Part shown: positions 17,549 to 25,666 of the stretch, in pieces
Layout of the letters: the number at the start of each line of letters is the position of its first letter
Position numbering within the stretch: the stretch's first letter is position 1
DNA from: DASCOT01 sp965197275
Lineage (GTDB): Bacteria > Acidobacteriota > UBA890 > WLXD01
NCBI GenBank assembly: GCA_965197275.1
Contig: CBDAMQ010000026.1
Coordinates: forward strand, 1 to 64,000
Direction of reading: 5' to 3'
Length of the DNA stretch: 64,000 bases
Position numbers and translations under genes: made by a program
Notes under the pieces: generated by a model
What the model was told of the DNA's origin: nothing
Seen by the model: the letters and a program-made list of their open reading frames with translations, nothing else
Databases searched by the model: none

Positions 17549-18271
17549 TTAGAAGAGGGAGCGCACCAGGTCCTCCCGAAAGTCCGATCCTGGCGCCAGG
17601 TAGCCACCCAGCACGGCGCGACGATGCTCGGAACCTTCTTGCTGGCGGTCGATCAGGAGGCTCCCGTCCAGAGCCTGCACAACCACGTGGAGCGTGTCGC
17701 CCCGCACGCGGTACCAGGTGGTGTCGCCGTCCTTGATGCCGCGATCGCGGAGCGGCTCGTACTGAGCCGCGATCTCGACAAGCAGGCTCCGATGCTCCAC
17801 CGAGGAGAGAAACCCGGCATCCCGAGCATGGTCCATGTTGTCGCGGATACCGTCCAGGAGTTGCTCGATGCTGATGTCGCGGAGGAAGGTGCTCCGAACC
17901 AACACGTTGCGGGATTCGACGGCAGCTTGAACGACCGATTCCGCCAGCTCGTCGCTCCACGATTGACCATCGATCAATCGCTCCAGTTCGCTGGCAGTCT
18001 GTGCTCCAAACCTCAGCGTCAGGCGCAGAACGTCGACTCGGAAGAAGGTTCGCTCGTACAGCATTTCCATCGAGGCGTACGGACCCGAGGCCAGCCCGCT
18101 GGCGTCTACGGGGATCACCCCGTCGGCCTCGTCCTGGGCCCAGACCAGCGGCGCGCCCCCCGGCACCCCGAGGGCGAGCGCCAGCATCAGGGGCGCGATC
18201 CTGAGGGGGGTCGTAGCAGTTCGTGCGGTAGGTACTCGACCGGCGACGCCCACCCTCGCCATCGTCAGCAT
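17549..18271 (-). CDS. Secreted protein of unknown function
   Basis: About 240 residues with an N-terminal signal region (hydrophobic LMLALALGVPGGAPLVWA, cleavage after AQ-like sequence near residue 45). The mature part has no motif I can name with confidence. The order of features (FFRVDVLRLTLRFG, FLRDISIEQLLDGI, then GDTTWYRVRGDTL and a small C-terminal domain) faintly recalls bacterial chalcone-isomerase-like proteins, which would be intriguing beside a type III PKS operon. That link is a guess. Convergent with the kinase-propeller gene and divergent from the PKS operon. Start could be 18271 or 18262. Confidence 0.6.
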   Translation of the reverse strand: MLTMARVGVAGRVPTARTATTPLRIAPLMLALALGVPGGAPLVWAQDEADGVIPVDASGLASGPYASMEMLYERTFFRVDVLRLTLRFGAQTASELERLIDGQSWSDELAESVVQAAVESRNVLVRSTFLRDISIEQLLDGIRDNMDHARDAGFLSSVEHRSLLVEIAAQYEPLRDRGIKDGDTTWYRVRGDTLHVVVQALDGSLLIDRQQEGSEHRRAVLGGYLAPGSDFREDLVRSLF

Positions 18272-18498
18272 CGCTCCCGGCGGTGCGTCAGATTTCCCGC
18301 GGCTGGGCGGTGTTCCACAAGCCGTGATGCACGTGTTCCCCTCAGAGTTCGCGGCGCAAGCGGTCGAGCTGATCGTAATGGCGGGCCAACGCCAGCGGTA
18401 GCCGTCGGCACGGGAGCACTGTGTGCGCCGCGTTCGCTATGGGTCTCGGCAGCGCGTCGGCTGCAACAGCGGGACGTAGCGCGCTGTAAAGTCACGCT

Positions 18499-19200
18499 GT
18501 GCTCGGACTCCGCAATCGCGTCGTGGTGCCAGAGGTCTTGGACCAGCCTGATCTCGACGAGGATGTCCGTCGACACGCGCTCGCCGGCCTGGCGCGGGTG
18601 AACCGGTTCTCGCAGGTGTCGGCGACGATCTGGCGGGGGGTGTTCTCGGCGCTCGATTTCTCGCCTACGCTCAGCGTGCTGGATCTCGGATGTGCCTCTG
18701 GCGATGTAACGCTGGCGCTGTATCAGCGCGCCTCAGCCGCTGGCGTTCAGCTCCGTGTCGAAGGTTGGGACATCAGCCCGGTGGCCGTCGAACGGGCTCG
18801 AAGAGCGGCAAAGCGATTGCGTATTCCGGCGCGCTTTCGCGTCCGCGATGTCCTCGTCGACGAGTTGCCGAGTGGCTACGATGTGATCATGAGCAACCTG
18901 CTGATCCACCATCTCCACGATACCGACGCCGTCCGACTGCTCGAGCGAATGGGTGACGCCGCTGGTCGACTCGTGGCGATCGACGATCTCGTTCGTGGGG
19001 CGTCGGGATACCTCCTCGCGCTGGTCGGAACGCGAGTGCTCAGCCGGTCGAGCGTTGTACACACCGACGGTCCGCGCTCGGCGCGGGCCGCGTTCTCGCC
19101 CACCGAGGTGGTGGCGCTGGCCCGTTCAGCGGGTCTGCGGCGTGTTCGTACCCGTCGACACTGGCCATGCCGATACCTGTTGCTGGCCGAGCCGCGATGA
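18499..19200 (+). CDS. Class I SAM-dependent methyltransferase of a type III PKS operon
   Basis: A 233-residue Rossmann methyltransferase: VLDLGCASGDVTLAL (motif I) near residue 56, GWDISPVAVERARRAA (motif II), VRDVLVDELPSGYDVIMSNL (motif IV), and HHLHDTDAVRLLERM. It begins at GTG 18499. Its stop overlaps the start of the following FAD oxidoreductase (ATGA at 19197-19200), and that gene in turn overlaps the PKS, so the three are one coupled operon. In such operons the methyltransferase is expected to methylate the polyketide product. Nothing in the sequence identifies the acceptor. Confidence 0.85.
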   Translation: MLGLRNRVVVPEVLDQPDLDEDVRRHALAGLARVNRFSQVSATIWRGVFSALDFSPTLSVLDLGCASGDVTLALYQRASAAGVQLRVEGWDISPVAVERARRAAKRLRIPARFRVRDVLVDELPSGYDVIMSNLLIHHLHDTDAVRLLERMGDAAGRLVAIDDLVRGASGYLLALVGTRVLSRSSVVHTDGPRSARAAFSPTEVVALARSAGLRRVRTRRHWPCRYLLLAEPR

Positions 19201-20339
19201 CGATCACCGACCTGACCGTACCGACGGGACCGATGCCCGCGTCGGACGAGCTCTGGGACGTGGTGGTCATCGGCGCCGGGCCAGCCGGGTGCGCGGCCGC
19301 GATCACGGCTCGTCGACAGGGCATGCATGTGCTGCTCGTCGAACGAACCAAGCTGCCGCGATACAAGGTCTGCGGGTGCTGCCTGTCTCCCCAGTCGCTG
19401 GCCTGGGTGAGGTCGTTCGGGATCCCTGTCGACGCCGCTGGGGCTCCACTTCGCACCGCGAGCATCCGTGGCTGGGGACAGCGGGTCGAGTTGGAGCTGG
19501 GCGATCAGATTGCCGCCTCGCGCGCCTGGCTCGATGCCCGCCTGGCACTGCGCGCTGTCGCTGTAGGCGTCTCCACGCTCCATCCGGTCTCAGCGCGCTT
19601 GGGCGAAAACACGTCCGACTGGAGGTCAGTCCTGTTGCGCTCTGCGCACGGCTCAGCGTGGGTACGGGCACGGTTGGTGATCGCGGCGGACGGGCTCGGA
19701 GGTGGCACCCAGGGTGGGCAGCCGGGGCGGAAGCCAAGTCATGTCGGGGTGGGGGCCACGTTCGCCGCCGATACAGAAGGGTTCGAGCGCGGCGTAGTTC
19801 ACATGGCCGTGGGAGCCGCGGGCTACGCCGGTGTGGTTCGCCTCGAAGACGGCACCGTCAACGTTGCCGCGTCGCTGCGACACGCGGCCCTGAGCCGGTC
19901 CGACCTCAGCACGGTAACAGGCCGACTGCTCGTCGATGTCGGAATGCCCCGCTTGCCGGACGCCGGTACATGGCGCGGCACCCGGGGCCTTCGATTCCGG
20001 CCGCGGCCCGCCACTCGGCGTCGCATCATCGCGGCGGGCGACGCGGCTGGGTTCTGGGAGCCGTTCACCGGGGAAGGGATCGGCTGGGCGCTGGCGGCCG
20101 GGGTTCGCGCCGGAGCCGTCGCGGCCGAGCTATCGGCGCGGTGGAGCGAGCAGCGGGCGAAGGACTGGACGCGCGAGCAGGGCCGCTGGATCAGCCGACG
20201 TCAACGTCGTAGTCGCGCCGTCGGCCTGTTGGCGCAGTGGCCGTGGATGGGAGCATTGTCGCTCCGTGCCCTGCGGGCGCGGCCGCAACTGGCTCGATTC
20301 GTCATGCCGCGGACAAACGCCATGGTGTCGGCGCGGTGA
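19197..20339 (+). CDS. FAD-dependent oxidoreductase (geranylgeranyl reductase/hydroxylase-like)
   Basis: About 380 residues of a group A flavoprotein. The dinucleotide-binding motif DVVVIGAGPAGCAAA is near residues 22-36, followed by VERTKLPRYKVCGCCLSP, a pattern typical of the geranylgeranyl-reductase/halogenase branch. LVIAADGLGGGT is mid-protein, and IIAAGDAAGFWEPFTGEGIG is the second FAD motif (GD). It sits between a methyltransferase and a type III PKS with 4-base and 4-base overlaps, so it probably reduces or hydroxylates the PKS product. ATG 19197 is chosen for the ATGA overlap; an in-frame ATG at 19167 lies inside the upstream gene. Confidence 0.85.
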   Translation: MTITDLTVPTGPMPASDELWDVVVIGAGPAGCAAAITARRQGMHVLLVERTKLPRYKVCGCCLSPQSLAWVRSFGIPVDAAGAPLRTASIRGWGQRVELELGDQIAASRAWLDARLALRAVAVGVSTLHPVSARLGENTSDWRSVLLRSAHGSAWVRARLVIAADGLGGGTQGGQPGRKPSHVGVGATFAADTEGFERGVVHMAVGAAGYAGVVRLEDGTVNVAASLRHAALSRSDLSTVTGRLLVDVGMPRLPDAGTWRGTRGLRFRPRPATRRRIIAAGDAAGFWEPFTGEGIGWALAAGVRAGAVAAELSARWSEQRAKDWTREQGRWISRRQRRSRAVGLLAQWPWMGALSLRALRARPQLARFVMPRTNAMVSAR

Positions 20340-21448
20340 ACAGCGGCCTCGTGAGCATTTGCGGCGTCGGCACAGCGGTGCCGCGCCTGGCGATCGCACA
20401 AGACGATGCCGCGGCACTCAGCGCTGAGCTGGTGTGCCGAGACGCGCGACAGAGGCGACAGTTGCGTACGCTCTTCCGCCGAGCGGGGGTCGAGCGTCGA
20501 CACAGCGTCTTGCTCGAATCAACGACGACGCCTTGGCAGAGCTTCTATCCACCGCGGCAGGAGACTGCGCACGACGGTCCGTCGACCGGCGATCGGATGG
20601 AGTCCTACGAGCAACACGCGGTTGAATTGGGGCACCGCGCGTCGCGAAACGCGCTGACGGATGCGGACGTGTCGCCTGGTGACATCAGTCATCTGTTGAC
20701 GGTGTCGTGCACGGGTTTCTTTGCCCCTGGGCTCGATACAGGCCTGGTCTCGGCGCTCGGACTCAGCGCCGACGTCACCCGAGCGCATCTCGGGTTCATG
20801 GGATGTCACGGGCTGCTCAATGCGCTGTCGCTGGCGCGTCCGATCGTACGGAGTGATGCGGACGCCCGGGTGTTGCTTTGCGCTGTCGAGCTGTGCAGCC
20901 TGCACTACAGTTACCGCTGGGATTCCGAGCGGCTGGTCGCCAACGCCTTGTTCGCCGACGGCGCAGCGGCTTTGCTGGTCGGAAGCGGGACGCCGGGGTT
21001 GGGCGTGTCGGCGCAGGGGTCGACGCTGCTGCCCGACAGCGCCGACGCGATGACCTGGCGGATTCGTGATCATGGTTTCGAGATGACGCTATCGGCCAAC
21101 CTACCCGCGCTCATCCGAGATGGTGCCGCCGAGTGGGTGCGCGCCTGGCTCGAGGGGCAGGGCATTCGTCCGGACGAGGTAAAGACATGGGCTGTACATC
21201 CGGGCGGGCCACGTATTCTCCGCGCTCTTGCCGAGGCGCTGCAGTTGGACGACGATGCGATGGCCCTCTCGCGAGGAGTCCTCGAGCGCTACGGCAACAT
21301 GTCGTCCGCCACCATTGGCTTCATCCTCGCGGCGGCGCGCGATCAGGAGCTCGTTGGCCCCGGCGTAGCCATCGGACTGGGTCCGGGGCTTACCGTCGAG
21401 GCAATGCTGTTCGCTCCCGGAGCCGCACAGGACCGGGAGCTGACGTGA
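20336..21448 (+). CDS. Type III polyketide synthase (chalcone/stilbene synthase-like)
   Basis: A 370-residue homodimeric condensing enzyme. The Cys-His-Asn triad is complete: Cys157 in GFMGCHGL, His288 in AVHPGGPR, and Asn321 in YGNMSS. LTVSCTGFFAPGLD and GLGPGLTVEAMLF are further family signatures. These enzymes extend an acyl-CoA starter with malonyl-CoA and cyclise the chain into pyrones, resorcinols or phloroglucinols. The product class cannot be read from the sequence. GTG 20336 overlaps the TGA of the FAD oxidoreductase (GTGA), which decides the start and shows translational coupling. The preceding methyltransferase and oxidoreductase are its presumed tailoring enzymes. Confidence 0.93.
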   Translation: MNSGLVSICGVGTAVPRLAIAQDDAAALSAELVCRDARQRRQLRTLFRRAGVERRHSVLLESTTTPWQSFYPPRQETAHDGPSTGDRMESYEQHAVELGHRASRNALTDADVSPGDISHLLTVSCTGFFAPGLDTGLVSALGLSADVTRAHLGFMGCHGLLNALSLARPIVRSDADARVLLCAVELCSLHYSYRWDSERLVANALFADGAAALLVGSGTPGLGVSAQGSTLLPDSADAMTWRIRDHGFEMTLSANLPALIRDGAAEWVRAWLEGQGIRPDEVKTWAVHPGGPRILRALAEALQLDDDAMALSRGVLERYGNMSSATIGFILAAARDQELVGPGVAIGLGPGLTVEAMLFAPGAAQDRELT

Positions 21449-21518
21449 GCGCATCCGCAGGCAATCGCTCGGCCTTGAGATTCATGCTGGGCTGCGTCTT
21501 GGAACAGGGTCGGAGGCA

Positions 21519-22925
21519 ATGACCGAACTGGGTAGCTTGGATACCGGCATCATCTTCGCCTACTTGCTACTGCTGCCCGCGATCGGCATCTACGCCAGCC
21601 GTCAGCAGGAGAGCGTCGAAGACTATTTCATCGGCGGCGGGAGAATAGGCACGTTCTCGATCGCCTGTCTGTGGGTTGCCTCGTGGGCCGGCGGCGCGGC
21701 CATCGTTGGCGGTACGGCCAAGGCCTTTGAGCTCGGCATCTCTGCAGGCTGGTACACCATGTCGATGGTTGTCGGTTGCCTGCTGTTCGGCTTGTTCTTC
21801 GCCAAACATGTGAAGCGAGTCGGGCTACAAGAGAAGATGCTGACGTATCCTGACTTTGTCGAGTCGCGATACGACAGCCGCACGCGCATCGTCGCAACGA
21901 TCAACACCATCGTGGCCTATGTCGGATTCGCCGCCGGGCAGCTGGCGGCGGCCGCCGCGATCCTTCAAACGCTGCTGGGGTGGGATTACGCCGCAGCCTT
22001 GTTGCTGGCCAGCGGCATCATCGTCGCCTATACCGCCACCGGCGGATTTCTCGCCGTCACATACACCGACTGGGTACAGCTCCTGTTGCTGTTCGTGGGC
22101 GTGGTGTTCGTCGGCATTCCGGTCGCCATCGCCAAGGGGGGCACCTGGGCAGCGTTCACTACGGGTCTGCCCGATGTCTACTTCGATGTCGGTGGCTGGG
22201 GGTGGCCAACCATTCTCGCTCTGGCGGTTTCGATTCCATTGAGCTTCTTCGTGGCCATGGATAGCTTCACCAGGACCTTCTCCGCCAGAAGCGGAACGGT
22301 CGCACGTCACGGCGTCCTGCTTGCCGCAGCCTTCCTGGTGCCGTTTGCGGTCGCTGCAGTTTGGCTCGGCATGACGTCTGCCATCCTCTTTCCCGGCGCC
22401 GAGAGTAGCGGCATCCTCTCCACCTTCATCGTGCAGGAGTTTCCGCCGGGGCTGAAAGGGCTAACACTCGTCGGTGTGCTCGCAGCGCTGATGTCGACCG
22501 CCGACATCTGCATCCTTACGGCATCGGCGAACATCACCTGCGATATCTACAAGCGGTACGTGAATCCGGCGGTCGCACCTAGAAAACTGTTCCGTATGAG
22601 CATGAGCACGTCAGTTGCCATCGGCACCCTGGCCGCCCTGATGGCCTGGGGAATGGAAGACGTCATCGACATCTTGTTGTTCGCCTTTACGGTCAACTCT
22701 GCCGCGCTGTTCGTGCCGACGATTGCGATGGTGTACATGTCTCGCGTCAGCAAAGGCGCCGCATTCTGGAGCATTACGCTGTCTCTCATCACGGTGCTGA
22801 CCCTGTACGTCGGATCGTTTGTCAGCGACCTGGATGTGTTCTCCATCGACCCGCTATGGCCGGGGCTCGTGGTCTCGATCGTTGTGTTCGGCGCACTGCG
22901 TGCCAAGGAGATGAAGGCCCTTTGA
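21519..22925 (+). CDS. Sodium:solute symporter (SSS family)
   Basis: A 468-residue transporter with about 13 hydrophobic segments beginning GIIFAYLLLLPAIGIYASR. It shows VEDYFIGGGRIGTFSIACLWVASWAGG, a typical SSS opening with the unwound first helix and sodium-site region, and later VGVLAALMSTADICILTASANI, the helix carrying Ser/Thr residues of the Na2 site. The solute is not predictable: the family covers sugars, amino acids, carboxylates and vitamins. It starts 70 bases after the PKS operon on the same strand, so co-transcription is possible but not shown. Confidence 0.88.
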   Translation: MTELGSLDTGIIFAYLLLLPAIGIYASRQQESVEDYFIGGGRIGTFSIACLWVASWAGGAAIVGGTAKAFELGISAGWYTMSMVVGCLLFGLFFAKHVKRVGLQEKMLTYPDFVESRYDSRTRIVATINTIVAYVGFAAGQLAAAAAILQTLLGWDYAAALLLASGIIVAYTATGGFLAVTYTDWVQLLLLFVGVVFVGIPVAIAKGGTWAAFTTGLPDVYFDVGGWGWPTILALAVSIPLSFFVAMDSFTRTFSARSGTVARHGVLLAAAFLVPFAVAAVWLGMTSAILFPGAESSGILSTFIVQEFPPGLKGLTLVGVLAALMSTADICILTASANITCDIYKRYVNPAVAPRKLFRMSMSTSVAIGTLAALMAWGMEDVIDILLFAFTVNSAALFVPTIAMVYMSRVSKGAAFWSITLSLITVLTLYVGSFVSDLDVFSIDPLWPGLVVSIVVFGALRAKEMKAL

Positions 22926-23061
22926 TCTCTTCGCCTTCTACGACGTTGGCTATGGTGTGACCGCCGCATCGGAGGCCGGGCTCGCCGCGTGGCGACTATT
23001 CTTCTGGTACCTATCGTCCGGGGCCCTTCTCGGCGCCGTACAGAACCGGGAGCTTGCGTGA
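22915..23061 (+). other. Open remnant with membrane-like sequence and PKS-like tail
   Basis: A 48-codon open frame without a start codon overlaps the symporter stop. It includes AAWRLFFWYLSSGALLGAV and ends QNRELA. Its last ~25 bases resemble the 3' end of the PKS gene (ending QDRELT, about 20 of 23 bases equal around 21432-21454). It may be the end of a deleted membrane-protein gene or a partial duplication. Confidence 0.25.
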
Positions 23062-23080
23062 GGATATCTGCAGGAATCAG

Positions 23081-23126
23081 CCATGTACCTGGGCGGGTCG
23101 CCGCCATGTACCTGGGCGGGTCGCCG
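23081..23126. repeat. Perfect tandem duplication of 23 bases
   Basis: CCATGTACCTGGGCGGGTCG plus CCG occurs twice in direct succession (23081-23103 and 23104-23126). The unit is not a multiple of three, so it shifts any frame running through it. It lies just upstream of, or at the 5' end of, the NTF2-like gene and may have moved the original start out of frame. Confidence 0.85.
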
Positions 23127-23137
23127 CGTGGAGCGGC

Positions 23138-23551
23138 GTGGTGGCGCTGATGGTCGGCATGGTCGCGACGCTTGCCGGCGTTGGCTTTGCGGTTGGACAG
23201 GAAAACGCTGACCCGCAACAAGTCCTCAGCGATTACGTAGCCGCGTGGGGCGAAGACGACGCGTCGACACGGGGCGCGAACCTCGCACGCGCCTGTGTCG
23301 ATGACGTCATCTACACCGACCCCACCGCGTGGGTCGAAGGACGCGCGGCTCTTGTCGAGCACATCGGCGGCTTTCATTCGGCGAGCCCGGGTAGCTATAT
23401 CGAGTTGGTCGGTGAACCGGACCTGCACCACGGGCACGGACGCTTCGAATGGTCTCTGAAGTCGGCGTCAGGTGAAGAGACAGTGCGCGGGGTGGATTTC
23501 GTGACCTTCGCCCCCGACGGCCGCATCGCGAGAATCGTCGGCTTCTTCTAG
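23138..23551 (+). CDS. Secreted SnoaL/NTF2-like protein
   Basis: About 137 residues: a signal-like segment (VVALMVGMVATLAGVGFAVG) followed by an NTF2-like fold with NADPQQVLSDYVAAWGEDD, LARACVDDVIYTDPTAWVEG, and the closing VDFVTFAPDGRIARIVGFF strand pair. SnoaL-like proteins include polyketide cyclases and isomerases, but most exported ones have unknown roles. The open frame begins earlier (TTG 23054), but that region contains the 23-base tandem duplication. GTG 23138, with GGAG before it, or ATG 23150 are more credible starts. Confidence 0.65.
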   Translation: MVALMVGMVATLAGVGFAVGQENADPQQVLSDYVAAWGEDDASTRGANLARACVDDVIYTDPTAWVEGRAALVEHIGGFHSASPGSYIELVGEPDLHHGHGRFEWSLKSASGEETVRGVDFVTFAPDGRIARIVGFF

Positions 23552-23679
23552 TCCGGGTATCGAGCACTGCGGGGGTTCGTTGTTGGCAGCTGCACTTGCG
23601 GCACCGCTCATGCCTGCCGGCACGGGCTCCGGTCGTTGATCCAAGGGGCCAACGACCCCGGTAGTCGGTGGAGCTTCGT

Positions 23680-24183
23680 CTAGGCCGGCAGCACTGCAGC
23701 CCTGAGAACGGCGGTGATCTCCACCCGGTCATGAACTTCAAAGTGATCCCCGCTGAACGACACTCTGAATACGATCGGCTGGTTCCGGGAGATCCTCTCG
23801 GAGGGTACCTGCGCGATGCCGATAGCGGTTCCGTGCGCGTCCGCCGCGGCGTCGATGTGAGCGAGTACCGAGCCTGCTTGGATCACCTGAGCATGCAGAG
23901 TTTGACCAGCGCCGAAGAAGGATGCCTGAATGACAACCTCGGTTGCCTGGCTGGCTACGATCTGCGAAGTTATCGAGCCTGCAAACCTCAGTCGTACCGG
24001 GGAGATACTCGGGGCCGGGGTGTCCGCGGTGACGACGAAGCTACGCCCTGCCGAAGCATCGGCGAGCAACGTAGCGTCGTTGACGCGAGAATGCGACGGG
24101 CTCGCGAAAGCCAGGACTAGCCCAAGAGACACCCCTGCCCAAGCGAGTCGCCTGATCCGGGTCATGGGTCCGTCTGAGTTCAT
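23680..24183 (-). CDS. Secreted hypothetical protein
   Basis: A 167-residue protein with a signal peptide (RRLAWAGVSLGLVLAFASPSHS) and a mature part that looks beta-rich (SFVVTADTPAPSISPVRLRF, TEVVIQASFFGAGQTLHAQV, VFRVSFSGDHFEVHDRVEIT). I do not recognise a family. The pattern of alternating strands suggests a small Ig-like or adhesion fold. The start at 24183 has AGGAG seven bases upstream. It lies upstream of, and on the same strand as, nothing obviously related. Confidence 0.55.
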   Translation of the reverse strand: MNSDGPMTRIRRLAWAGVSLGLVLAFASPSHSRVNDATLLADASAGRSFVVTADTPAPSISPVRLRFAGSITSQIVASQATEVVIQASFFGAGQTLHAQVIQAGSVLAHIDAAADAHGTAIGIAQVPSERISRNQPIVFRVSFSGDHFEVHDRVEITAVLRAAVLPA

Positions 24184-24308
24184 TCGGATACTCCTGTCGG
24201 ATGCCGAGAGCAGGGGACTTCTACTAAGGGACGCGGTAACCGCACCCGGATAGGGTCAGTCTTTCGAGCTTGTCCCTCAGCGGGCCCCCGGAGCCTCCTG
24301 CCCGCTCC

Positions 24309-25604
24309 TCATCGACCGGGTGCGCTGGTGACACCACCGGGCCAGACAATGGCGTCGTCGTCGATCGTCAATTGACCGGTGTGGGGATCAACGCTGCCCA
24401 CCGAAACGAAATCGACGGTCTTGCCGTCCGCCTTGTATCCGTGGCTGTTGAAAATCTGCACCGGCATGTTGGCGCGATCGTTGGTGCCGGGGACGAGCGA
24501 CACGTGTCCGGTGGCTCCCTCGAAGTCCATCTGACGCAAATGGAGCATCAGGTTCGGCCCATTGACCTCGAGACCGGCTGCTTTGACGTCGCGGATGGCG
24601 TAGCCCACCGCGAGCATGTGGTCGTAGCTCAACGCCCCGTAGGCGAACGCCTTCGACGTGGGGTCGACGGTCTTGCCGAGACGTTTCTCGAGCGCGGTCT
24701 TGAAGCGTGAGAGCGTCGGCGACGAGATCAGCTGGTTCATGGGAGCGAAGTAGCCCAGGCTTCCCGAAACGGCCTCCGGAGCCTCGTCTCCCGAGATCAT
24801 CTCCGCGGCGTAGAACGTATACCCCGGCTCGTTCATCCCGAGCTCATGCAGCGCCCGGAACATCGTCACCGTGTCAGGTGTGGGACTGGTGTTGACGATG
24901 TGCTTGATCCCGGCCTGCTGCACGTGCGTCACATGCCCTTTGATCGTCGCGTACGGCGTGTCGCGCGGGTAGCCGTATTCCTGGGCGATGTGGATGCCGT
25001 TGCGCTCCGTAGCCATGTGGACGACGTTCCTGGCCCCGAGTCCCCAGGCATCGGTCGTATGGAAGTACGCAATTTCCCGGACTCCGAAGTGCGCCGCGAC
25101 GTCGATGAGGTAGCCGTCGTATTGCTCGCTCGGAGGGACCACTCGTACGAAGTAGGGGAAGTCCTCTGCCGACGAGAGCATCGACGCGTTGGCGCCGGTC
25201 GAGATGACCGGGATCTGGTATCTCTCTCCAACCCTGGCGATCTCAACCGCCGGGCCGCTGCAATCCGCACCAGTGAGGACGAGGATTCCCTTCCTCATAA
25301 GCGTCTCCGCCATGAGAGCCGCGTTCTCGGGCCAGCAGTGATAGTCGATCGTGTTCTCTTCGGTCATCCGCACACGGTCGTCGCCCAGTACACCTGATGC
25401 GTTCATCTCCTCGATGGCGAGCCGAGCGCCGTGACGCTCGAAGTCTCCCCAGTCGGCGTAGCGGCCGTCCCGGTAGTGGTACGTGTACATGCCGCCGAGG
25501 TCGTAGATTTCGGCGGCGCCGCTGGAGTCGTGGACTGCCGCCGCGCCCATGGAAGGGAGGAGCGCTGTCATCAGCAGCAAGCCTAGTTTGGTGCTGGGTG
25601 TCAT
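24309..25604 (-). CDS. ABC transporter substrate-binding protein (branched-chain amino-acid type), orphan
   Basis: About 431 residues: a signal peptide (LGLLLMTALLPSMGAAA) followed by a type I periplasmic binding fold. Typical elements are GARLAIEEMNASGVLGDDRV, YHCWPENAALMAETLMRKGI, LTGADCSGPAVEIARVGERYQIPVIST split over two segments, FVRVVPPSEQ, and KAFAYGALSYDHMLAVGYAI. No permease or ATPase gene is nearby, so it either serves a distant transporter or works as a sensor subunit. ATG 25604 is preferred to the much longer open frame from 26096, whose N-terminus is out-of-frame sequence of the DUF5916 gene. It starts 62 bases after that gene's stop. Confidence 0.82.
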   Translation of the reverse strand: MTPSTKLGLLLMTALLPSMGAAAVHDSSGAAEIYDLGGMYTYHYRDGRYADWGDFERHGARLAIEEMNASGVLGDDRVRMTEENTIDYHCWPENAALMAETLMRKGILVLTGADCSGPAVEIARVGERYQIPVISTGANASMLSSAEDFPYFVRVVPPSEQYDGYLIDVAAHFGVREIAYFHTTDAWGLGARNVVHMATERNGIHIAQEYGYPRDTPYATIKGHVTHVQQAGIKHIVNTSPTPDTVTMFRALHELGMNEPGYTFYAAEMISGDEAPEAVSGSLGYFAPMNQLISSPTLSRFKTALEKRLGKTVDPTSKAFAYGALSYDHMLAVGYAIRDVKAAGLEVNGPNLMLHLRQMDFEGATGHVSLVPGTNDRANMPVQIFNSHGYKADGKTVDFVSVGSVDPHTGQLTIDDDAIVWPGGVTSAPGR

Positions 25605-25666
25605 AGCGCTACCACATAGAGGTGGGGGATTCGAGGCGTCCCCCCGCCCGGATCGAGGGAGGACAT

